From NCBI GenBank assembly GCA_964497095.1, contig CAZCCL010000053.1:1-17806 (forward strand): a DNA stretch of 17,806 bases. The letters run 5' to 3'. Positions 1-6,034 of the stretch are shown piece after piece. The number at the start of each line of letters is the position of its first letter. Position 1 is the first letter of the stretch. The stretch comes from CAVPLM01 sp964497095 (GTDB lineage Bacteria > Actinomycetota > Thermoleophilia > RBG-16-64-13). Under the pieces are notes generated by a model. That model ran no database searches, was not told the origin of the DNA, and worked only from the letters and a program-made list of their open reading frames with translations. A program made the translations under genes and the position numbers.

Positions 1-1221
1 GAGAACGAACACGGCAGGTTCGCCCTCCATCTGGTCCCTTCGGGGATCTTCAACCGCAGTGTGGTGGCCATCATCGGGAACGGCGTGGTCATCGATCCCA
101 CGGTGCTCCGCAAGGAGATAGACGATCTCGAGAGCCGGGGTGTCTCCACCGCCAACTTGAAGGTGTCGGGCCAGGCGCATCTGATCATGCCCTACCACAT
201 CATGCTCGACCACGTGCAGGAAACGCGGCTGGGCAAGGGCAAGATCGGCACCACGGGCCGCGGTATCGGCCCGGCCTACTCCGACAAAGCTGCTCGTCAA
301 GGCGTGCGTATGCAGGACGTTCTCGATCCGGCGGGCTTCCGGGAGCGGGTCATGAGCACCATGCGGGCGAAAGCCGAGGTCATGGTTCGTACCTACGACC
401 AGGACGTGAGCAGCCTGGAGGCCGACTGCGAGCGCTACATCGAGGCGGCCGAATCGTTGCTATCGCACGTGGACGACACCGCGCTCCTGCTCTGGCAGGC
501 TCTGCGGGAGGAGAAGGCGATACTCTTGGAAGGCGCCCAGGGCACCTTGCTCGATCTCGATCACGGGACCTACCCCTATGTCACCTCCTCCAATCCGGTC
601 GCCGGATATGCCTGTGTGGGCGCGGGGATCGGCCCGATAGAGCTGAGTGAGGTCTGGGGAGTGACCAAGGCCTACACCACCAGGGTAGGTGAGGGCCCCT
701 TTCCCACCGAACTGACCGACGACACCGGTGACGCCTTGCGCGAACGGGGTCAGGAATTCGGCACGACCACCGGACGGCCGCGTCGTTGTGGCTGGCTCGA
801 CCTGGTAGCGCTCCGCTACGCAGCCCGGCTGAACGGGCTGACCGGGTTGTGCATCACCAAGCTGGACGTGCTCAACGACTTGGAGACCATCAAGGTCTGT
901 ACGGCCTACAGCTATCGGGGAGAGCGTTTGGAGGAATTGCCGCCCGCGCAGGCGGTCTTCGCCGAAGTCGAGCCCTTGTATGAGGAAGTCCCCGGCTGGA
1001 AGGCCGACATCTCCGGTGCTACCAGCATCCAAGACCTTCCAGACGCGACCATCGACTACCTCAACTTCGTCATCAAGAACGTGCGCGTTCCCATCTCATT
1101 GATATCCGTCGGTCCGAGGCGTGAGCAGCACATCAAGGTGCCCTACCCGAATGTCGGCCGGCAGTCCGGCCCGGGGCAAGAGCAAGGCCACGGTGGACAT
1201 GCGCCTGATCATGCGCACTAG
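1..1221 (+). CDS. purA: Adenylosuccinate synthetase, 5'-truncated by window edge
   Basis: PurA joins IMP and aspartate using GTP to give adenylosuccinate, the first committed step from IMP to AMP, in the cytosol. The reading frame is open from base 1, so the gene starts upstream; compared with E. coli PurA about 40-45 N-terminal residues are missing, including the GDEGKGK GTP loop. What remains matches the family throughout: the HLVPSGI and IGNGVVIDP segments, IGTTGRGIGPAY, EGAQGTLLDLDHGTYPYVTS, FGTTTGRPRRCGWLD and the ITKLDVL guanine-binding segment. The canonical fold ends near VPYP; about 20 further residues follow, rich in Gly, Gln and His (ending GHAPDHAH), which most family members lack. 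Stop is TAG at 1219-1221. purD follows after 35 bases, so co-transcription is likely. Identity is certain; the role of the tail is unknown. Confidence 0.98.
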   Translation, partial: ENEHGRFALHLVPSGIFNRSVVAIIGNGVVIDPTVLRKEIDDLESRGVSTANLKVSGQAHLIMPYHIMLDHVQETRLGKGKIGTTGRGIGPAYSDKAARQGVRMQDVLDPAGFRERVMSTMRAKAEVMVRTYDQDVSSLEADCERYIEAAESLLSHVDDTALLLWQALREEKAILLEGAQGTLLDLDHGTYPYVTSSNPVAGYACVGAGIGPIELSEVWGVTKAYTTRVGEGPFPTELTDDTGDALRERGQEFGTTTGRPRRCGWLDLVALRYAARLNGLTGLCITKLDVLNDLETIKVCTAYSYRGERLEELPPAQAVFAEVEPLYEEVPGWKADISGATSIQDLPDATIDYLNFVIKNVRVPISLISVGPRREQHIKVPYPNVGRQSGPGQEQGHGGHAPDHAH

Positions 1222-1256
1222 GACGCCCGCCGCGGGCCGAGACAGGGGAGGAGACC

Positions 1257-2567
1257 GTGGCTTCTGACCAGCTGGACGTCCTGGTGGTCGGAGGAGGCGC
1301 TCGCGAGCATGCGCTCGTCCGAAGCCTGGCCAAGAGTCCCCGCATCGGGCGGCTCCTCGGTGCGCCCGGCAATCCGGGCATCGAGCGCGATGCCACCGCC
1401 GTGAGTGTCGGCGCCGAGGACACCCCCGCCCTCATAGCCCTCGTCGAGCGCGAGGGGATCGATCTCACCGTGATCGGCCCCGAGGCTCCTCTTGTCGCCG
1501 GTCTCGCCGACGAGTTGCGCGACCGCGGCTTCGCCGTCTTCGGTCCCGGGGCAGCCGGAGCCCGACTGGAAGGCTCGAAGGCTTTCGCCAAGGAAGTGAT
1601 GGAGGCGGCAGCCGTGCCGACAGGGCGGGCCGCCACCTTCACCGAGCATGGGCGGGCTCTGGCCTACCTGCGCGAGCACGGGGCGCCGGTGGTGGTCAAG
1701 GCCGACGGCCTGGCGGCCGGCAAGGGAGTGATCGTCGCTCAGACTCTCGAGGAAGCGGAGGCCGCTCTCACGGAGTGCTTCGTGGAGCGGCGCTTCGGGG
1801 ATGCGGGCGACACGGTCCTCATCGAGGAGTATCTGGAAGGAGAAGAGGTCTCGCTGCTCTCTATTGTGAGCGGAGACCAGATCTTGCCCCTGGCGCCTGC
1901 TCAAGACTACAAACGGGCTCTGGACGGAGACAGGGGTTCCAACACGGGGGGGATGGGATCCTACTCCCCGGTACCGGCGGTGAATGATGCCCTCTTCGAG
2001 GGCTTGGTGGACCAGGTGGTGCGCCCCACGGTGGCCGAGCTCGTCCGGCGGGGGATCGACTTCCGAGGAGTGCTGTACGCGGGTCTCATGCTGACGGCCA
2101 AGGGACCGAGGGTGTTGGAGTTCAACTGCCGTTTCGGGGACCCGGAGACCCAGGCGCTGCTGCCCCGGTTGGAATCCGACCTGTTGGACCTGCTTTTGGC
2201 AGCCGCACGGGGCGAGAACCTGCCCGGCAAGGCCTGCTGGCGAAACGGCGCGGCCGTGGGGGTGGTCATGGCCTCGCGGGGCTATCCGGCTTCTAGTTCG
2301 AAAGGTGACGTGATCAGCGGCTTGGACGCCGCCGCGGCCATGCAGGCGGTGGAGGTCTTCCATGCGGGCACCGGCGGGGCCGCCGACGGCCGGCTGGTGA
2401 CCGCGGGCGGTCGCGTGCTCACCGTGACCGGTCTGGGCGACACTTTCGCCGAGGCCCGAGCCCGAGCCTACGGAGGGGTGGCCGCCATCAGTTTCGAGGG
2501 TGCACACCATAGGAGCGATATCGCCCTGCGGGCGGAGGAATGGGAAGCGCGCCGCGACGGGCCATGA
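1257..2567 (+). CDS. purD: Phosphoribosylamine-glycine ligase (GAR synthetase)
   Basis: PurD couples glycine to phosphoribosylamine with ATP, the second step of de novo purine synthesis. The 436-residue protein has the usual length and domain order: an N-terminal Rossmann-like domain with VLVVGGGAREHAL, an ATP-grasp core (VVVKADGLAAGKGV, then GSNTGGMGSYSP and VLEFNCRFGDPETQ with metal- and ATP-binding acidic residues) and a C-terminal domain ending FEGAHHRSDIALRA. Start is GTG at 1257, preceded by a strong GGGGAGGAG ribosome-binding site at about 1245-1253; homologues also begin just before the VLVVGGG strand. The TGA stop at 2565-2567 overlaps an ATG at 2564 in the purE frame. The gene lies between purA and purE in the same direction, consistent with one purine operon. 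No missing motif is seen. Confidence 0.98.
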   Translation: MASDQLDVLVVGGGAREHALVRSLAKSPRIGRLLGAPGNPGIERDATAVSVGAEDTPALIALVEREGIDLTVIGPEAPLVAGLADELRDRGFAVFGPGAAGARLEGSKAFAKEVMEAAAVPTGRAATFTEHGRALAYLREHGAPVVVKADGLAAGKGVIVAQTLEEAEAALTECFVERRFGDAGDTVLIEEYLEGEEVSLLSIVSGDQILPLAPAQDYKRALDGDRGSNTGGMGSYSPVPAVNDALFEGLVDQVVRPTVAELVRRGIDFRGVLYAGLMLTAKGPRVLEFNCRFGDPETQALLPRLESDLLDLLLAAARGENLPGKACWRNGAAVGVVMASRGYPASSSKGDVISGLDAAAAMQAVEVFHAGTGGAADGRLVTAGGRVLTVTGLGDTFAEARARAYGGVAAISFEGAHHRSDIALRAEEWEARRDGP

Positions 2568-2584
2568 GCGGGAAGGGGAAGGAC

Positions 2585-3043
2585 ATGCCTGATCATCCCT
2601 TGGTAGGCGTCTTGATGGGCTCGGAGTCCGATGCCCACGTGATGGACCACGCAGTCGAGGAATTGAAAGCCAGGAGCATCCCTTCAGAAGTCAACGTGCT
2701 CTCGGCCCACCGCGACCCGGAAGCGGTGCGGGAATACGCTTTGACTGCTGAGTCCCGCGGTCTGAAGGTGATCATCGCCGGGGCCGGTAAGGCCGCCGCA
2801 CTGCCGGGCGTCGTGGCTTCTATGACCGAATTGCCGGTGATAGGGGTGCCCATACGCACATCGGACCTTGGGGGGCTCGACTCGCTCCTTTCCATGGTGC
2901 AGATGCCGGCCGGGGTGCCGGTAGCCACGGTGGCCATCAACGGGGCTCGGAACGCCGCCATCCTGGCAGCCAAGATCCTGCGCGTGGGCGGACTGACGGT
3001 GGACGCGGCAGAGACCACGGGCGCCGATGGAGGCGCATCATGA
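2585..3043 (+). CDS. purE: PurE-type N5-CAIR mutase / AIR carboxylase family protein
   Basis: PurE-family enzymes interconvert carboxylated forms of aminoimidazole ribonucleotide to give CAIR. From ATG 2585 the protein is 152 residues and begins MPDHPLVGVLMGSESD, as homologues do; a purine-rich site at about 2571-2581 supports this start. In-frame ATGs at 2564 (overlapping the purD stop as ATGA) and 2540 would add 7 or 15 residues. The phosphate-binding GSESD, the SAHR motif with catalytic His42, and the PVIGVP and GLDSLLSMVQMPAGVPVATVAI segments are class I-like. The usual GAGGAAHLPG loop reads GAGKAAALPG (residues 66-75), so the second conserved His is Ala72 and a Gly is Lys69. No purK is visible, so whether the substrate is N5-CAIR or AIR plus CO2 is open. 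The stop overlaps the purB start. Confidence 0.93.
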   Translation: MPDHPLVGVLMGSESDAHVMDHAVEELKARSIPSEVNVLSAHRDPEAVREYALTAESRGLKVIIAGAGKAAALPGVVASMTELPVIGVPIRTSDLGGLDSLLSMVQMPAGVPVATVAINGARNAAILAAKILRVGGLTVDAAETTGADGGAS

Positions 3044-4341
3044 TCCCGCGCTACTCGACGCCGGAGATGGCCGCTATCTGGACCGACCAGGCTCGTATGG
3101 CCGCTTGGCTCGACGTGGAGTTGGCCGTGTGCGAGGCCTGGGCCCAGCTGGGACAGATCCCTGACGAGGCCATGGGCGAGATCAGGGAGAAGGCCGCTTT
3201 CGACGTCGATCGGGTGAACGAGATCGAGGAGACCACTCAGCACGACGTCATAGCCTTCGTGAGTTGCGTGGCCGAGAACGTGGGGGAATGCTCCAAGTAC
3301 GTTCACTACGGGCTCACGTCGTCCGATGTGCTCGACACCGGGCTGGCTCTTCAGCTGCGGGCGGCAGGGGCGCTGCTCGAGGAAGAGACCAGGAGGCTGG
3401 GCCGGATCCTCCAGGGCCGCGCTCTCGAGCATCGGGATACCGTCATGATCGGCCGCACCCACGGGGTGCACGCCGAGCCGATCACTTTCGGCATGGTCCT
3501 CGGGCTGTGGGCGTTCGAGGTGCAGCGCGGTCTGGAGCGGTTGCAGCGGGCGGTCCGACAGGTGGCTGTAGGCAAGATCTCTGGGGCCGTGGGCAGCTAT
3601 GCAAACGTCGATCCCCAGGTGGAACAGATCACCATGTCCATACTGGACCTGGGCATAGCTCCGATCTCGACGCAGATCGTGCAGCGCGATCGCCACGCCG
3701 AGTTCATGGCGGCTCTGGCACTGCTGGCGACGACCATCGAGAAGATCGCCCTGCAGGTGCGCCACTATCAGCGCACCGAGGTCTTGGAGGCGGAGGAGTA
3801 TTTCGCTCCCGGGCAGAAGGGCTCTTCGGCCATGCCCCACAAGCGCAATCCCATCATCTCCGAGCGTCTCTGCGGCCAGGCTCGGATCATCCGGGGCAAC
3901 ATGCTGGCTGCTTTCGAGAACGTGGCCCTCTGGCACGAGCGCGATATAAGCCACTCGAGCGCGGAGCGGATCATCCTTCCCGACAGCACCATCCTCCTCC
4001 ACTACATGCTCAAGAAGTCCTGCTGGCTGGTGGACAAGCTGAGTGTCTACCCGGAGAACATGGCCGCCAATCTGGAGAAGAGCCTCGGGCTCCTCTACAG
4101 CCAGCGGGTGCTCCTGGCCCTGGTGGAAGCCGGGATGCTGCGCGACGATGCTTACGCGATCGTCCAGCGCACGGCAATGAAGGCCTGGGAAGAGGAGACG
4201 TCGTTCCGGGAGTTGCTGGAAGCCGACCCGGAGGTGACCGAGCGGCTACGGGCGTCCGAGATCGAGGAACTGTTCGATCCCGGCTATCAGCTCCGCAATG
4301 TGGGCGTGATCTTCGACCGGGTGGCCGCTTTGGAGTGGTAG
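3040..4341 (+). CDS. purB: Adenylosuccinate lyase
   Basis: PurB eliminates fumarate twice in the pathway: from SAICAR to AICAR, and from adenylosuccinate (the PurA product) to AMP. The 433-residue protein is close in length and sequence to Bacillus subtilis PurB. Visible motifs are VHYGLTSSDVLDT, GRTHGVHAEP with His141, VGKISGAVGSYANVDP, QRDRHAEFMA and the superfamily signature SSAMPHKRNP at residues 262-271 containing the catalytic serine loop, then LWHERDISHSSAERIILPD and a C-terminal helical domain ending VGVIFDRVAAL. Start ATG 3040 overlaps the purE stop as ATGA, which indicates translational coupling. A 240-bp gap follows before purS, so purB may end the first transcription segment. No defect is seen. 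Confidence 0.98.
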   Translation: MIPRYSTPEMAAIWTDQARMAAWLDVELAVCEAWAQLGQIPDEAMGEIREKAAFDVDRVNEIEETTQHDVIAFVSCVAENVGECSKYVHYGLTSSDVLDTGLALQLRAAGALLEEETRRLGRILQGRALEHRDTVMIGRTHGVHAEPITFGMVLGLWAFEVQRGLERLQRAVRQVAVGKISGAVGSYANVDPQVEQITMSILDLGIAPISTQIVQRDRHAEFMAALALLATTIEKIALQVRHYQRTEVLEAEEYFAPGQKGSSAMPHKRNPIISERLCGQARIIRGNMLAAFENVALWHERDISHSSAERIILPDSTILLHYMLKKSCWLVDKLSVYPENMAANLEKSLGLLYSQRVLLALVEAGMLRDDAYAIVQRTAMKAWEEETSFRELLEADPEVTERLRASEIEELFDPGYQLRNVGVIFDRVAALEW

Positions 4342-4383
4342 GCAGGAGCCGGACACACCCTCGGCGCGCCGGTCCGCCCAAGC

Positions 4384-4392
4384 TGCTAGAAT
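4384..4392 (+). promoter_or_regulatory. Candidate extended -10 promoter upstream of purS
   Basis: The purB-purS gap (4342-4581) is the only sizeable break in an otherwise tightly packed cluster. It contains TGCTAGAAT, an extended -10 element (TG, one base, TAGAAT at 4387-4392). No -35 box is recognisable at the normal distance, which extended -10 promoters can tolerate. Transcription would begin about 190 bases before purS and leave a G+C-rich leader in which I see no terminator, riboswitch or convincing ORF. Motif match only; moderate to low confidence. Confidence 0.35.
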
Positions 4393-4581
4393 CGAAGCCA
4401 GGCTTGTCCCCCGCCGCAAGACGCGCGTTGCCGGTGGTCGCGGCGCGCAAGAACGAACGTGACCGGCCGGGCAGGGACCATTCCGGACGCGAAGGCGGCA
4501 GGGCAGGGGAGGCGTCAGCTGAGGTGCTGCGCCGCTTTCCGGCACAAAGACATTCCCGTCTCTGGAAGGGGAGGCTCGAGA

Positions 4582-4857
4582 ATGTTCAAAGTCTCGGTCT
4601 ACGTGACTCCCAAGCGTGGCGTGGTGGATCCTCAGGGCGCCGTCATCGAACGGGCCCTGCCGGCTTTGGGCCACTCGGGGGCCGGCGACATCCGCGTGGG
4701 CCGCTACATCACGCTCACGGTGCAAGGGAGCGACCCGGAGAAGGCCAAGGTGGACGTCGACGACATGTGCCGCCGGCTACTGGCCAATCCGATCATCGAG
4801 GACTACAGCTTCGAGATCTCTGCGGTCGAAACCGCGGCGACGGGGGAGGGAGCCTGA
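4582..4857 (+). CDS. purS: FGAM synthase subunit PurS
   Basis: PurS is the small structural subunit that links PurQ and PurL in the three-part formylglycinamidine ribonucleotide synthase of many Gram-positives and archaea. I choose ATG 4582, giving 91 residues beginning MFKVSVYVTPKRGVVDPQG, because the family starts at this beta strand and GGAAGGGGAGG lies at 4564-4573 with good spacing. An upstream in-frame start at 4459 would add 41 residues without family resemblance. The GDIRVGRYI segment and the C-terminal LLANPIIEDYSFEI are typical. The last residues (ETAATGEGA) are a short free tail. The stop at 4855-4857 is one base from the purQ GTG, so subunit synthesis is probably coupled. In many related operons purC would sit just upstream; here it does not. 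Confidence 0.95.
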   Translation: MFKVSVYVTPKRGVVDPQGAVIERALPALGHSGAGDIRVGRYITLTVQGSDPEKAKVDVDDMCRRLLANPIIEDYSFEISAVETAATGEGA

Positions 4858-4858
4858 C

Positions 4859-5575
4859 GTGACGGCGGGTCGGGTCCGTTTCGGCATCGTGGTGTTCCCC
4901 GGATCCAACTGCGAGTACGACACCTTCCACGCTTTGTCCACTTTTCCGGAGGCGGAACCCTACTATCTGTGGCACAAAGACCCCGATCTGAAAGATGCCG
5001 ACTGCATCATCCTCCCTGGGGGCTTCTCCTATGGTGACTACCTGCGTACCGGAGCGATCGCTCGATTCAGTCCGATCATGCAGGAAGTGGCCGCCTTCGC
5101 GAAGGCGGGGGGATTGACCTTCGGCATCTGCAACGGCTTTCAAACCTTGACCGAGGCTCATCTCCTGCACGGTGCCCTGCGGCGGAACCGAGGACTGCGT
5201 TTCATCTGCCATCCCCAATACCTGCGGGTAGAGCGCAACGACACTCCGTTCACCCGGGCCCTGCGGGTGGGAGAGGTGATCCAGGTCCCGGTGAATCACA
5301 ACGAAGGTAATTGGACGGCGGGTGCCGAGCGCCTGCAGGAGATCGAGGATGGGGGCCTGGTGGCCTTCCGCTATTGCGACGCCGAGGGGAACGTCACCGA
5401 CGCCGCCAATCCCAATGGGGCTACTGGCAACGTGGCCGGGATCCTGAGCGAGAGCTACACCATACTGGGCATGATGCCGCATCCCGAGCGGGTGTGCGAG
5501 GGTATTCTAGGTGGAGTGGACGGAAGGGCGATCTTCCGGTCGATGATCGATCACGTGGTGGAGAGGTGCAACTGA
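4859..5575 (+). CDS. purQ: FGAM synthase glutaminase subunit PurQ
   Basis: PurQ hydrolyses glutamine and passes ammonia to PurL, which amidates FGAR to FGAM using ATP. The 238-residue class I glutamine amidotransferase carries the triad: nucleophile Cys91 in TFGICNGFQ, and His208 and Glu210 in MMPHPER. Other family segments are VVFPGSNCEYD at the N-terminus, LPGGFSYGDYLRTGAIARF, LRRNRGLRFIC, VNHNEGNW and NPNGATGNVAGI. The start is GTG 4859, one base after the purS stop and about 8 bases after GGGGGAGGGA; the open frame extends further upstream but only as an out-of-frame shadow of purS. The family usually measures about 220-235 residues, so this is full length. The TGA stop overlaps an ATG (TGATG at 5573-5577) that opens a tiny ORF before the zinc-ribbon gene. 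Confidence 0.97.
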   Translation: MTAGRVRFGIVVFPGSNCEYDTFHALSTFPEAEPYYLWHKDPDLKDADCIILPGGFSYGDYLRTGAIARFSPIMQEVAAFAKAGGLTFGICNGFQTLTEAHLLHGALRRNRGLRFICHPQYLRVERNDTPFTRALRVGEVIQVPVNHNEGNWTAGAERLQEIEDGGLVAFRYCDAEGNVTDAANPNGATGNVAGILSESYTILGMMPHPERVCEGILGGVDGRAIFRSMIDHVVERCN

Positions 5576-5622
5576 TGGGCGTGCCCGAGGTACATACGCC
5601 CAAGACGGGGAGGGACGACTGA
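5575..5622 (+). other. Possible 15-codon coupling minigene between purQ and the zinc-ribbon gene
   Basis: An ATG at 5575 shares its A with the purQ stop, and its frame runs 15 codons (MGVPEVHTPKTGRDD) to a TGA at 5620-5622 whose final A is the first base of the next ATG. Both junctions are the TGATG reinitiation type, so a ribosome leaving purQ could read through this short frame into the zinc-ribbon gene. It may equally be chance spacing; that gene has its own purine-rich site (GGGGAGGG, about 5607-5614). Whether the peptide has any function is unknown. Confidence 0.2.
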
Positions 5623-6029
5623 TGGCTGTCCAGACCGTGTGCCCGCGCTGCGGGGCGCGGGATTCGTTCATGAGGGGATATCTGCCGGAGACATGCGCGT
5701 GCCGCGTGTGTCAGAGCCAGCTCGATTGGCGCGAGATCCCCGGGTGCGGGCCTGACTGCAAGGCGGTGGAACCTGAGCCCGCGCCCGAGCCTTCGGCTCC
5801 GTCCTACGTAGCCTCGACCGTCGCATCGTCAGCGACCGACGCGCTGGCTGCGGCTGCCCGCCGGCTGAAGGCCGACGCGCTGAAGGCCACAAAGCCGACC
5901 GAGGTCGTTACTCCGACCGAGGGTACCGAATCGGCCGAGATCGCCGAGGGGGAAGACACCGAGAACGAAGACGCCACTGGGGCCGGGGAAGACCGGGCAG
6001 TGTACGGACGCGGGGACGAGGAGCAGTAG
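5622..6029 (+). CDS. Small zinc-ribbon protein of unknown function between purQ and purL
   Basis: I do not recognise this 135-residue protein. The N-terminal 50 residues hold two CxxC knuckles, CPRC (Cys7, Cys10) and CRVC (Cys27, Cys30), 17 residues apart, a typical treble-clef or zinc-ribbon spacing, plus Cys25, Cys42 and Cys46 (GCGPDCK). The rest (about residues 48-135) is low complexity: Pro/Glu, then Ala-rich, then strongly acidic with many Glu and Asp, probably disordered. No membrane segment or signal peptide is visible. ATG 5622 has a GGGGAGGG site about 8 bases upstream. It sits inside the genes for the PurS/Q/L complex, five bases before purL, so it is surely co-transcribed with them. 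A role as an accessory or regulator of FGAM synthase is only a guess from position; a general nucleic-acid-binding zinc ribbon is equally possible. Confidence 0.8.
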   Translation: MAVQTVCPRCGARDSFMRGYLPETCACRVCQSQLDWREIPGCGPDCKAVEPEPAPEPSAPSYVASTVASSATDALAAAARRLKADALKATKPTEVVTPTEGTESAEIAEGEDTENEDATGAGEDRAVYGRGDEEQ

Positions 6030-6034
6030 CGCGC

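Noticed and set aside
1218..2510. Antisense open frame opposite purD
   Set aside because: Mirror of a clear purD; no domain recognised.
2540..2584. Earlier purE starts at 2540 and 2564
   Set aside because: 2585 has the better ribosome-binding site and matches the start of homologues; 2564 stays possible because it overlaps the purD stop.
2593..4002. Antisense open frame opposite purE and purB
   Set aside because: Composition is low-complexity mirror sequence of real genes; no ribosome-binding site or family motif.
3264..4862. Long second + strand frame across purB and purS
   Set aside because: Arg/Gly/Ala-rich out-of-frame translation of two well-supported genes.
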